Shown here one piece after another: positions 36,482 through 48,770 of a stretch of 64,000 nucleotides of DNA; the first letter of the stretch is position 1, and the number at the start of each line of letters is the position of its first letter. Source of the DNA: Siphonodentalium dalli (lineage: Eukaryota; Mollusca; Scaphopoda; Gadilida; Siphonodentaliidae); the NCBI GenBank assembly GCA_032622095.1, contig CP136067.1:123851030-123915029 (forward strand). The letters are read 5' to 3'. A model generated the notes under the pieces. The model saw only the letters and a program-made list of their open reading frames with translations, was not told where the DNA came from and did no database searches. The position numbers and the translations under genes are program-made.

Positions 36482-37277
36482 CACTCTTATGACTAATGTG
36501 TAGGTTTTCTACACAAACTGTGTAGCCCTGCTACACAATCATTATTCAATTTTGATCTTAAACATATTTGTGTAGTATATGTTTAGTTTCATATTCGTAC
36601 ACATATTGTGTAACAATTTTTACACATAAATGGGTAAATTTTTACACATTTATACACAACTGTGTGTATAAAATCAACACATATCCCTTACACATTTTGT
36701 GTAGGTTCTTACACACACAGTTCGTAGACAAGAAATGCAAGTTCAGTAGTCCGACCTGTGGGTATAGTATTAAAGATATATGCAGATTTATATGTTAAAA
36801 CTTTCATGGCGCATAGTGGGATGTAGTATTTTGTTCTGTGCTGTGAGTTTTTGCTTTGAATGAACAAACCAGGGTCGAGGCGTGATTGCATAATATTAGT
36901 ATTATTACAACAATCATAACAAGAGTCTAAGCGCAGTAATCGCCATGAAAGTTTTAACAAATAAATCCTCATATACTATTAATACTATACCCACACATTG
37001 GAATTCCGAACTTACATCCTTGTCTACGATCGCTGTAGATTGTATTCCAAAAAATATACTCAAACAATATGGCCGTCACGTAGCAGACTATGAAACTGAA
37101 GGCATCGCAATGCGCATGCTCGACGTTCTTATACAATTGCGTGTAACAAAATATACACATTATGTGTAGAACGGCACTGGTCAATGTATTTGTATGTAAA
37201 ACTACACATTGCAATGTGTATTAACCGGGTTTACACATTTGATGTGTAATAGTTTCTACACATTAGTTATAAGAGTG
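36482..37277. mobile_element. Foldback MITE, about 800 bp
   Basis: Begins CACTCTTATGACTAATGTGT and ends ACACATTAGTTATAAGAGTG. The inner parts are also inverted copies: GGGTATAGTATTAA ... AAAACTTTCATGGCG at 36,760-36,811 against CGCCATGAAAGTTTTAAC ... ACTATACCC at 36,941-36,992. The whole element can therefore fold into a long hairpin with a 130-bp loop. Many TACACA/TGTGTA words. It lies between copies 2 and 3 of the 300-bp repeat. Confidence 0.75.
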
Positions 37278-37288
37278 AAACCCACTCT

Positions 37289-37600
37289 TCTTTACACCAA
37301 ATTCAAACGGTCTTATCAAGGAGCAAGGCTAATGCATGAGCAGGTATATCGATATACAGTAAGTACGCCCCCAAAGTTTCACCGCTCTACTGTGAAAGCA
37401 ACCTGCCCTATGGAGAGCGCGCGTACGCCCCGGGGAGGGTCGAGGCTTTTGGCAAATTCCACCGATACTTGTAAAAGGGGAAAAAATGGAAAATCGCGAA
37501 TCTTGTGTATATTTTGAACACTGAATATGTTTGGTAGTATACACGGACAACATTAGTGCGATCTTCCAAGCTTTTAAGCGGACAGGTGAGCACTCAGCTA
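37289..37600 (+). repeat. Dispersed 300-bp repeat, copy 3
   Basis: ACACCAAATTCAAACGGTCT, GATATACAGTAAGTACGCCC and AAAGCAACCTGCCC match copies 1 and 2. The short ORFs in it are not protein-like. Confidence 0.6.
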
Positions 37601-38500
37601 GCGTTATCGATTGTGATAAAGGTCTCGATCGATCACAGTTAACTCTATTACAGAGACGCCAACGACTCTGTGTAGCGATGACGCACTGAATACATATTCT
37701 ATTAATTAACTAAGCGGTCTTTCCTTCGCCATTAAAACTTCGAAAAGATTCAGAATCCGAAACTGAAAGAACCTAAAATGTATCCCAACCGAATATCACT
37801 GAACGCTTGGCTGGGGTGAACGGTGACATTAGACTGTCATTGACAACGCTGGATCGAACCAAATGGCATAAACCTTTGGAATATATATATCTCATTTAGA
37901 AATATCAATTCAAGTCCACCATCAGATCACAAAGCACCACTATGCATTCGCATGAAGAGGAACACACCTATTCGCAAAAGACACACATGGAATGCGATAC
38001 CATGGAAGTATATCTTATTACATGGAATCAGACCTCTAGTTGTCATTTGTTTTTATTTGACTCGTGTTCCGTCAATTCTAGTCAGGGTTGTGGCGATAGG
38101 GGTGGGAAGGGTGTCACTCACCCCAACTTTGATAACAATATATATCAATAGTTGGAAATATCATACCCGACACAACATTGTTGGTAATTTCACACCAACA
38201 ATACATTGAAAGTGTCCGGGTACAACAATTTAGTAGTGGGGAATTTGCATACGTTCCAACTGTTATTCAAAAGTTTGGACTGAAATTGACATCAGTTGGA
38301 AATGTTCCAACCTTTGGAAGGATGGGGTCCTGCTGGAAATTTCAAACACTTGGAAAGTTTGAGGCCAGTCTAGTTAATATAGGATTTTGCAATTTTCATG
38401 TTCAGATTTCAAAATTGCCTCACTCCGGACCGAACCATAGTCGGCCCGTGTGATCTGGATTGGATTGCCTGGAGTTAGACCATTAGCCACTAGATGTTGT
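37601..38500. other. Non-coding stretch
   Basis: No gene or repeat recognised. Two overlapping small ORFs at 37.94-38.21 kb lack any family pattern. Confidence 0.35.
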
Positions 38501-38509
38501 TAGAAATAT

Positions 38510-39300
38510 TTTCTAAACATCTCAAAAAAAAGAAAGTCCCCCAAAATATATTTGGTAATATTTTATGAGATATTTGATTGATTTTGACGAAACTTTATGC
38601 AAATATTTAGTGGTATCTGAGACACAACCTGTACGAGGCACCGTCCTGTGAGTTATCTTATGGCCGACTGAGCACGATTCGAATGGACGATGGGTGTTTT
38701 TCAAAAGTTGCAAAACACTGACGCAGAGTGGACAGTCACTCCATTGTTCCATTGTTCACATAAGTTGTTAATGCATGTAAATGTGGTCCAAAAGTGACAC
38801 TGCATGAGTCCACAATAACATGCGTGTCGTCTTCGGGACACAATATGCCCGCTGCATGCCCAGGCCATTCAGTCTAACCACATTCCTTTGGAACGACACC
38901 TTTCAGAATGTTCATGCCATGAGCAACACAGAGTTATTGAAATCAGTATCTTTGAAGCAATTTTTCAGTAAACCATGTTTCCCACGATGTAGGCCATTGA
39001 GGTACCAACAGATAAGGATGTTCTGGGCCAGTGCGAGAAATGGGGACCAAGACACAGCGAAATGAATATGATCACTCTATCTGTGTTTTGCAACTTTTGA
39101 AAAGTGCCCATCTTCCATTCAATTCGTGCTCACTCAGCCATAGATCACCTCACAGCACAGCACTTAGCACACTTGATGTCGCTGGTACCATAAATCAATT
39201 TTGAAAAGTTTCATCAAAATCCATCCAATATCTCGTAAAATATTATCATATATATTTAGGGGGGGGACTTTTTTTTAAATTTTTTTTTAGGTGTTTATGA
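38510..39300. mobile_element. Foldback element, about 800 bp
   Basis: The left end (AAAGTCCCCCAAAATATATT ... AATATTTTATGAGATATTTG) is inverted at the right end (TATCTCGTAAAATATTATCA ... GGGGGGGACTTT). A second inverted pair lies inside: ATGGCCGACTGAGCACGATTC at 38,660 against CGTGCTCACTCAGCCAT at 39,126. No transposase seen. Confidence 0.65.
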
Positions 39301-39705
39301 TAAACAGTTGCCATTTCCAGGTTCAGTTATCAATATTTGTTCACACTGCATGGGCCCAGTGGATACTCTCCCCCGGGCCAGTGACAGTCACTGATTGATT
39401 CAGAATAGCATACCATCTAGGGCATGTGATCTACCGGTAATTACGTAATTATGCAAATTTGTGAGTTTGGTCAAGTTCAAGGGGATGTGGTCCATTTGGA
39501 AATTCAAATGTGGACACAGCCTCCTAGCCGAGACATTCAAGCCAAGTACCTGAGTCCAGTGCGTTCATTGTTCAGTATATCAACGAGCAATCAATGACAA
39601 GAAAGAACACATTGGCGGACGAAAACCCGGAGTACCAGAGCCGCCCGACCTTTAAAAACGGTGCGATAAAATCGCCAGCGCGTGTGCAATATGAATAGAC
39701 CCTAA
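39301..39705. other. Non-coding stretch
   Basis: Nothing recognised. Confidence 0.35.
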
Positions 39706-41430
39706 ATCACGGAACCATAACAAACGATTCGAAGTAACCAGTGTATAGGGCGTGTATCTCTATAAAACTCAGAACCAGTGTACACGATTTGTGTAGGGCG
39801 TGTGTATACCTATACATCGGAACCATTGTAAATTATTCGCGTGTATACGGCGTGTGTATATCTAAACCACAGAACCATTGTACACAATTAGTATAGGGCG
39901 TGTGTATACCTAAACATCGGAACCATTGTACACGATTCGTGTAGGGCGTGTGTATATCTAAACCACGGAACTATTGTACACGATTAGTATAGGGCGTGTG
40001 TATACCTAAACCACGGAACCATTGTACACGATTAGTATAGGGCGTGTTTATACCTAAACCACGGAACCATTGTACACGATTAGTGTAGGGCGTGTGTATA
40101 TCTAAACATCTGAACCATTTACACGATTAGTATAGGGCGTGTGTATACCTAAACATCGGAACCATTTACACGATTAGTATAGGGCGTGTGTATACCTAAA
40201 CATCGGAACCATTTACACGATTAGTATAGGGCGTGTGTATACCTAAACATCGGAACCATTTACACGATTAGTATAGGGCGTGTGTATACCTAAACATCGG
40301 AACCATTTACACGATTAGTATAGGGCGTGTGTATACCTAAACATCGGAACCATTTACACGATTAGTATAGGGCGTGTGTATATCTAAACCACGGAACCAT
40401 TGTACACGATTCGTGTAGGGTGTGTGTATATCTAAACATCGGAACCATTGTACACGATTCGTGTAGGGTGTGTGTATATCTAAACCACGGAACCATTTAC
40501 ACGATTCGTGTAGGGTGTGTGTATACCTAAACATCGGAACCATTTACACGATTAGTATAGGGCGTGTGTATATCTAAACATCGGAACCATTGTACACGAT
40601 TCGTGTAGGGTGTGTGTATATCTAAACCACGGAACCATTTACACGATTCGTGTAGGGTGTGTGTATACCTAAACATCGGAACCATTTACACGATAAGTAT
40701 AGGGCGTGTGTATATCTAAACATCGGAACCATTGTACACGATTCGTGTAGGGTGTGTGTATATCTAAACCACGGAACCATTTACACGATTCGTGTAGGGT
40801 GTGTGTATACCTAAACATCGGAACCATTTACACGATTGGTATAGGGCGTGTGTATACCTAAACATCGGAACCATTTACACGATTAGTATAGGGCGTGTGT
40901 ATACCTAAACATCGGAACCATTTACTCGATTAGTATAGGGCGTGTATATATATATAAACCACGGAACCATTTACACGATTAGTATAGGGCGTGTGTATAC
41001 CTAAACATCGGAACCATTTACACGATTAGTATAGGGCGTGTGTATACCTAAACATCGGAACCATTTACACGATTAGTATAGGGCGTGTGTATACCTAAAC
41101 ATCGGAACCATTTACACGATTAGTATAGGGCGTGTATACATCTAAACCACGGAACCATTGTACACGATTCGTGTAGGGTCTGTGTATTTCTAAACATCGG
41201 AACCATTGTACACGATTCGTGTAGGGTGTGTGTATATCTAAACCACGGAACCATTGTACACGATTCGTGTAGGATGTGTATATCTAAACCAAGGAGCAAT
41301 TGTACACGATTCGTATAGGGCATGTACACTATTCGTGTAGGGTGTGTATCTATCTAAAACACGGAAACATTGCAAAATATTCGTAAAGCAACCAATTTAC
41401 ACTATTCGTATCGAGCTATCAGAACCACTG
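39706..41430. repeat. 47-49-bp minisatellite, about 36 units
   Basis: The unit is GGAACCATTTACACGATTAG followed by TATAGGGCGTGTGTATACCT and AAACATC, 47 bp. A 49-bp form carries ATTGTACAC. Variants alternate (CATCGG/CCACGG, TAGTATAGGGCG/TCGTGTAGGGTG), giving local two- to three-unit patterns, for example at 40,390-40,830. Edge units are the most diverged. It lies in CUB intron 1. Confidence 0.93.
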
Positions 41431-42090
41431 TACATAATTCGTATACACAGTGTATAAACGGTACAAGCAACATATCGGTAGTAGCTATCCCAGAGGCGAG
41501 ACAATTCTATTCGTGGATCAAAATATTGCAGAATAACAAAAACAACAACATGAAACAAGTTTCTCACTGGATAGACGGTTTACCAACAAATGTGTCATTT
41601 TAACACATATACAACATCGTCGGAAATCGCACAATAAATGGGACATGTTCCGAAAATAAGCCCAACAAACGACCTATGGTCATGTTTTCAACTTATTATC
41701 TTAACATTTCCTGAGGGAACTATTCATCGATTGAGTGTTAATTTAGTATCGATAGGGTTAAATGTACACAGTCCGATTCAATGGTTCCCGTATCATCAGA
41801 TTCAACAACATCAACATTTCTTCAAAATACTCGTTAGTCATCAGAATCGATTATTTACCATAATATAGAATAAAATATTCCAAAACGTACATATTATATA
41901 TCAGCATTTTGTTCAACGCAATTTGGTATCGAGAGTATGTCAGCCGCCAAACTATTCCAGGTGTTGAAAAATAACATATTTCAAAAATCGATATCTGATA
42001 ACTCTGACCTTAGGCAACGAGATAATAATTTAGGAGCGTTAATTCGGACTGTGCATCTTTAAAAGACCAACGGAGAATGCATAAACTCGC
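41431..42090. other. Intron sequence before the GC donor of CUB exon 1
   Basis: Unique AT-rich sequence. No gene seen. Confidence 0.4.
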
Positions 42091-42227
42091 CTGATATATG
42101 GGATCCATTTGTACCGCCCAGGTGCAGTCGGTTTCATGATCATAGTTATGGCTACCGTATCCGTAGCTGGAGATTTCTCCTACGTTCTGAGTCAAATCAG
42201 TCCAATTTCCACAGTTACCGCCGAGAA
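42091..42227 (-). CDS. CUB domain exon 1 (N-terminal third), GC donor
   Basis: Acceptor ACTATTTTAG ends at 42228. The 137-bp exon starts in phase 1 and ends in phase 0 at CAG followed by GCGAGT, a GC-type 5' splice site. It encodes GNCGNWTDL, then GEISSYGYGSHNY and DCTWAVQMDPIYQ. This gives the first two CUB cysteines, the S-G-Y-S-x-N-Y turn and the C-W-x-I strand. Reading through the GC site runs to a stop about 70 bases later and loses the CUB pattern, which supports the GC donor. Joined to exons 2 and 3, it completes a four-cysteine CUB domain. Confidence 0.85.
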
Positions 42228-42835
42228 CTAAAATAGTTGTCAAATGAACGGAATAAACATAATGTGTATGTTATAGATGTTGGCAAACACAATTGAGAAA
42301 CGTTATCACAACATCAGGATAGATGCACATCACAAAGAAACGTTATCACAATGTCATGAGATGATAAATTCACAACTCTGGGGTCAATACTAAAAATAAT
42401 TTGTTTGTTAGAGTTCACCATTGATTGTAGGAAATAACATGTGCCATTCCGCTCATACTACTGTGAGATTATGCTTTCAAACCTAACTCACAAATAAAAT
42501 GTGTTCTCTTTAATTACTAACATTTTCCAATCACAAAGAATGTACTAACTATTAAGAAAGATTATTGAACGTTACAACGCGAAGGAACTTGACTGGAAGA
42601 TATCCGTAAGGGGTGTCCAACATCAATTGTCAGTTTTTTCACCCCCCCCCATTAGATCGGATGGTATACTCATCGCTGATAAGCAAGGTCGGGTCGATTC
42701 ACCAACCACCTTTACGAAAATGTTTTATTAGTTACATGTCATGCCCATGGACTTGGTGACAGGGGTAAATAAGATGTCTCAACCCAACCCCACAATGTTT
42801 CCCGTCCCCATATATGGTCAACATATTAATTTATT
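42228..42835. other. Upstream intron of CUB exon 1
   Basis: Unique sequence with a C run near 42,640. No exon recognised. Confidence 0.4.
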
Positions 42836-43195
42836 TGTAATTTCAACGCCTGACACAATATTAGTTGGAAATTCAACGCCTGACACAATAGTAGCTGGAA
42901 TTTCAACGCTTGAAACAATAGTATATAGCCGGAAATTCAACGCCTGGCAGAACATTAGTTCGAAATTCAATGCCTGACAGAACATTAGTTAACATTAAAA
43001 ACCAGTCCTGACACAATAGTAGCTGGAAATTCAACGCATGACACAACATTAGTTGGAAATTCAATGCCTGGTACAACATTAGTTGAAAATTCAAAACCAG
43101 TCATGACACAATATTAGTTGGAAGTTCAATGCCTCACACAACATGCAGTAGTCGTGAATTTAACGCCTGCATGACACAACATTAGTTGGAAATTT
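42836..43195. repeat. Short tandem repeat, 30-bp unit, about 10 units
   Basis: Units read GGAAATTCAACGCCTGACAC then AATATTAGTT, with substitutions and small indels (ATTAG/GTAG, CGCCT/TGCCT). Boundaries are diffuse. Confidence 0.8.
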
Positions 43196-43319
43196 CCGAT
43201 CAAAAGGACATTCCAATGGTTTGATATTCCAACCAGAATTTTTAGTCAAAATTCCGACCGAAAAGAGGTGAGTGCAGATGGAATCGGATACGGAAATTTC
43301 GGTCTGGGTCTACGGCGAC

Positions 43320-43430
43320 CCTATATCCAAGACCCCCGCTCATTCGTGATCCATCACCAAAGACCCCCGCTCATTCCTCGTAGATCGCTAAAGACCCCCG
43401 CTAATTCGTGATACATCACCAAAGTTTCAA
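43320..43430. repeat. Three copies of a 30-36-bp repeat
   Basis: AAGACCCCCGCTCATTCGTG ATCCATCACC-type units, three in a row. Confidence 0.75.
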
Positions 43431-44280
43431 ACTGGTATTTAACACAAATAACTTGATATTGTTATCCAATAAAAGCTTGATATCCCAAACGTATATTGCG
43501 TGAGATGTGACTTTTTAATCCGTTAGTCTAATTATATACATATTGGATGTTAAGTTGGAATTTTCCAACTGTATATATCGCCAGTAAATGTTCGAAAGCC
43601 GATAAAGATATTACGGTTGGTTCAGGAGATGGGGCAAGAAACTCTTTATTAAAATAATTTCAATCTGTGTTATAGTCTACATTTCCAAAGGTTGTCATTT
43701 CAAGCTTGAAATTTCAGCTGTTCGTAATTGGGAGGGGTGAGACGCCACCTAACGATATATGCCATCACGTCCCTGACAAACAGTGGTGAATATTATCCAA
43801 GAAGATGCTTACATCTCGATTCGGGACACAACTATCGGCAATAAACTAACACAAACGATTTCGCCATCGAGAGTCATTGAATTTAATTAATATATAAGAA
43901 TGGCGATGTGTGTTGTCAATTTGGATTAATATTCGTAAAAATAACAACTTTTAGGAAGATTATTCTCTATTTCTATTTTATCACCCTGCCGGAGTGTTTC
44001 ACATCACTTTAACTAGTAGTGAACTATCCATTTGCAATGGCGTATTCGTCAGATCAAGATATCGATTTGGCAGTGATTGGTGGATGTTCTCTTAGAAGAA
44101 CACATACATTTCCCGAAAGAAGGTTCAAAACCTAATCACCTTATGAATTATGTGAGTTGTACGGGTTGCAGATTCCACGTCAGTAGTGCCCATTAGAACT
44201 CACACTTAGTAGCACCAAGATAAAAGTGTCCAATCAAAATGATAATCGTAGCGCGATGTGACGTAATTTGGGGAAACCTG
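43431..44280. other. Non-coding stretch
   Basis: No gene or repeat recognised. Confidence 0.35.
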
Positions 44281-44515
44281 GCGGGATTTAGGTTGGGATC
44301 TCGTCGGGACCCCCCCCCCCCCCCTCCTCCAAAAACCCCGACTAAAAATCCCGTTCATATCCCGCCCGAATTTGTCCTACTATGATCCCAGCCTACATCC
44401 AGCCGAGATCCCGACTTAAATACCACCGGGATCCCGACCTAAATCCAGCTGGGATCCCGACCTAAATCCCGCCGTGATCCAGACCTAAATCCCACCGATA
44501 TTCCGGCCTTAATTG
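44281..44515. repeat. 24-25-bp repeats with GATCCCGACCTAAATCC
   Basis: About six to eight imperfect copies of GGGATCCCGACCTAAATCC, preceded by a 16-C homopolymer at about 44,311-44,326, which is a likely weak spot for assembly accuracy. Confidence 0.75.
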
Positions 44516-44759
44516 AGCTATAATTAAAGTGGTACGTACGGTACACTGAATTCGGACATTTATGGGACCATCCCCTTTTATATTCAACAGATATGCAACA
44601 AATAAATCAATTTGAGCCATGGGTTAGTGCAAAATAGACTTGTGCTCTATGAACGATACAAACAACCTGGTAATTATAATGAAAATGAATTTATGGCTGG
44701 AGTCACATCGATCTCACCTACAGTATCAACACTGGGCGTACAGTAACACTTTAATATAT

Positions 44760-45075
44760 TAATAACGATGTATAGCATTTATATAGAGCTTAACCCTTGG
44801 TGTAGTCCGAAGCGCTTACATTATTATCCCAGCTGTGTATAAGCAATGCCGAGTCTTGTGCCTGCTGCCATATTACAGGCGCTTCACTTGAGCGGCTCAA
44901 GCTTACCCAACAACCAAGTCCCTATTTCTCGTCTAGGTACGACGATTAAGCGAGCACAGTACAAGTGTCATTGCCCGAGGGTCACAACCTCACACCGTGT
45001 AATCGATATGGGCGTAAAATCTGCTATGCGGCGGTTCCAGCGCTGCTTCCCGGCATTTAATCCAACCCAAAGTCT
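44760..45075 (+). repeat. Dispersed repeat with ATTTATATAG and GCGCTTACATTA
   Basis: Shares TTTATATAGAGCTTA... and CGCTTACATTATTA with the 3' tail region of the non-LTR fragment at 9.78-9.83 kb. The 80-codon ORF on it is not recognised as protein. Confidence 0.4.
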
Positions 45076-45905
45076 ACATGGCGGATAGTATTCGAAACGT
45101 AACAGAATAAGTATTATGTTTAATAATAATTTAAGTTTTTTATCAAGTAGAATGGTATTTAATGAAGATATGGAACTCGATACCAATTATGTGAAACAGT
45201 AGTTAGTTGGCGAATAGTTGAACACAAAATGATATTCTTAAATAAAACGGCAAAATATATGCCAAAAACGCGGTCGGTATTCGCGTAAAAATAATTGTAT
45301 GCCCGGCTATTGGTACATAAGTGTGGTTATTGTGGTGAATCTGATACGTATTTCAGCATGTCCAACACAATTCTGCCTATAAAACATATTATAAACCGTA
45401 GTTTTCCAATATATTTGTTCCTCGTTATTGGCAAAAATTGACAACGCCCAGATCGGGGTTTGACAACGCTGTGAATTGAGACGTTATTTTTATAAGACGA
45501 AAATTTTTGATGTACTAATGGCTAGTATCACAGTAAATGATGTCCGATCCTAATCCGATCATAATGAGTTATATGTCGAGAAGTTGTCCATACAGTGTCC
45601 CTAAATGGCGGCGTTAAATGCGATGGAGTTATGGTAAATGGTAAACAAAACAATAATATACACAAATCATCTTTTAATTTGCTGGATTTAGTAAAAATGT
45701 AACTTGAGTTCGCAGCGGGTTATACTGTATTATGATTGGACGAATCGCCATCACGTGTCAGTGGCTAGCTTTTACCATTTTCATACGAGCGAACTATCGC
45801 CTGGGCTGTAGTATGCGAACTATCGCACGGACTATAATCTTCGAACTATTTATCCGCCTAGTGACGTCATAGTTGGCGCGAGGCGATATTTTTGACATGT
45901 ATAAT
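45076..45905. other. Non-coding stretch
   Basis: Contains three GCGAACTATCGC-type words at 45,785-45,855 just before the 75-bp array. No gene seen. Confidence 0.4.
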
Positions 45906-46034
45906 AAAACACACATTGACTGCCTTGGTGTGAAATAGAGAGCGCTATTTCCCCTCGATGGTGTCTATTGCCTATAGAACTATTAACATTGATGTTCATA
46001 CACACCATGCATCTTGGCCAAATATGTTTCGCTA

Positions 46035-48065
46035 TTTCACCCCAATACAGTCAATGTGTGTATATTATAACTCCGACACATACTATAACGCCGACACATA
46101 CTATAACGCCGACACCCCAATACAGTCAATGTGTGAATATTATAACGCCGACACATACTATAACGCCGACACATACTATAACGCCGACACCCCAATACAG
46201 TCAATGTGTGTATATTATAACGCCGACACATACTATAACGCCGACATATACTATAACGCCGACACCCCAATACAGTCAATGTGTGTATATTATAACACCG
46301 ACACATACTATAACGCCGACACATACTATAACGCCGACACTCCAATACAGTCAATGTGTGTGTATTATAACACCGACACATACTATAACGCCGACACATA
46401 CTATAACGCCGACACCCCAATACAGTCAATGTGTGTATATTATAACGCCGACACATACTATAACGCCGACACATACTATAACGCCGACACCCCAATACAG
46501 TCAATGTGTGTATATTATAACGCCGACACATACTATAACGCCGACACATACTATAACGCCGACACCCCAATACAGTCAATGTGTGTATATTATAACGCCG
46601 ACACATACTATAACGCCGACACATACTATAACGCCGACACCCCAATACAGTCAATGTGTGTATATTATAACGCCGACACATACTATAACGCCGACACATA
46701 CTATAACGCCGACACATACTATAACGCCAACACATACTATAACGCCGACACCCCAATACAGTCAATGTGTGTATATTATAACGCCGACACATACTATAAC
46801 GCCGACACATACTATAACGCCGACACCCCAATACAGTCAATGTGTGTATATTATAACACCGACACATACTATAACACCGACACATACTATAACGCCGACA
46901 CACCAATACAGTCAATGTGTGTATATTATAACGCCGACACATACTATAACGCCGACACATACTATAACGCCGACACCCCAATACAGTCAATGTGTGTATA
47001 TTATAACACCGAAACATACTATAACGCCGACACATACTATAACGCCGACACATACTATAACGCCGACACCCCAATACAGTCAATGTGTGTATATTATAAC
47101 GCCGACACATACTATAACGCCGACACATACTATAACGCCGACACCCCAATACAATCAATGTGTGTATATTATAACGCCGACACATACTATAATACCGACA
47201 CATACTATAACGCCGACACCCCAATACAGTCAATGTGTGTATATTATAACGCCGACACATACTATAACGCCGACACATACTATAACGCCGACACCCCAAT
47301 ACAGTCAATGTGTGTATATTATAACGCCGACACATACTATAACGCCGACACATACTATAACGCCGACACCACAATACAGTCAATGTGTGTATATTATAAC
47401 GCCGACACATACTATAACGCCGACACATACTATAACGCCGACACCCCAATACAGTCAATGTGTGTATATTATAACACCGACACATACTATAACACCGACA
47501 CATACTATAACGCCGACACCCCAATACAGTCAATGTGTGTATATTATAACGCCGACACATACTATAACGCCGACACATACTATAACGCCGACACCCCAAT
47601 ACAGTCAATGTGTGTATATTATAACGCCGACACATACTATAACGCCGACACATACTATAACGCCGACACCCCAATACAGTCAATGTGTGTATATTATAAC
47701 ACCGACACATACTATAACACCGACACATACTATAACGCCGACACCCCAATACAGTCAATGTGTGTATATTATAACGCCGACACATACTATAACGCCGACA
47801 CATACTATAACGCCGACACCCCAATACAGTCAATGTGTGTATATTATAACGCCGACACATACTATAACGCCGACACATACTATAACGCCGACACCCCAAT
47901 ACAGTCAATGTGTGTATATTATAACGCCGACACATACTATAACGCCGACACATACTATAACGCCGACACCCCAATACAGTCAATGTGTGTATATTATAAC
48001 GCCGATACATATTATAACGCCGACACATATTATAACGCCGACACATATTATAACGCCGATACATA
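46035..48065. repeat. 75-bp satellite, about 27 units, stop-free in several frames
   Basis: Each unit has one 21-bp block around CCAATACAGTCAATGTGTGTA plus three 18-bp blocks of ACATACTATAACGCCGAC type. A few units have extra 18-bp blocks (46,700-46,740; 47,040-47,060). All block lengths are multiples of three and no block contains a stop in two forward frames or one reverse frame. The array therefore produces ORFs of about 700 codons in three frames (45958-48066, 45968-48091 and 46037-48139 reverse). That is a property of the repeat, not evidence of a gene. Confidence 0.95.
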
Positions 48066-48628
48066 AGCGAGCTCAGCCTCACATGACGTAATCGATCCAA
48101 TGATTTTTTGTGAGCATGGATGATTTGATGTGATGCCAACGAGGGTTCGAGCGTTGTTTGTACATTTGTTGTTATTAAAACTCACACAAAGAGGTTCACT
48201 GTTTGATAACAACCATGTAAATGCTAACATGTTGTCTTTTGCCTTTTGGGAGACCTACTCACACATGTATATAGGCGTCGAATACCCTGTTCACTAGCCA
48301 TGCAGGTACTTTCCACGACAAAATCAGTGCAATTGATAAAACGCTCGGTAAATCCAACTATATTGTCACAGTTTTGCACTGTCTAAGACATTTGCATGTA
48401 TCTGGATATAATTCCCACTGTGATTTTCAGCTCATACCGGATTGGAATATCCTATATACTGTAGGAGAAATGGGGCGGTGTGTAAACGCAAATATCAACG
48501 CGGAGATATTGTGCATGTCAAGGAGGATTCGCTATGACCGTTCATCACCATCGCTCATTGTGAGTGTAATATATTTATTAAATCACGGCGCTAAATCAAA
48601 AATAAATTTTATATAATATATAGCTTAC
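48066..48628. other. Non-coding stretch beside the 75-bp array
   Basis: No gene recognised. Confidence 0.35.
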
Positions 48629-48770
48629 AGCCGAGTCTGCAATGCTATATTTCGTCCCATATCCAAATTCCACTGAGAATTTTCATAGTTGTTGTGAACA
48701 GTATATCTACATACCCAGCGCCATCGACACCAATCCGACGGTCTGTATGCGTGTGAGAAGGGTTTCCACT
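48629..48770 (-). CDS. Possible extra exon between the EGF repeats and the CUB domain
   Basis: Acceptor GTTTGCAG ends at 48771. The phase 1 frame is open for 46 codons and includes DWCRWRWVCRYTVHNNYENS and WNLDMGRN. It ends at a GTAAGC donor (48628) in phase 2; another donor, GTATGT, occurs at 48714. The composition looks coding and starts in the right phase after the EGF exon at 48936. Neither end phase fits CUB exon 1 directly, so a further exon would be needed. No domain recognised. Confidence 0.25.

Noticed and set aside
45958-48139. Three overlapping 700-codon ORFs (two plus, one minus)
   Set aside because: All are the same 75-bp satellite read in different frames; the lack of stops follows from the unit length and composition.
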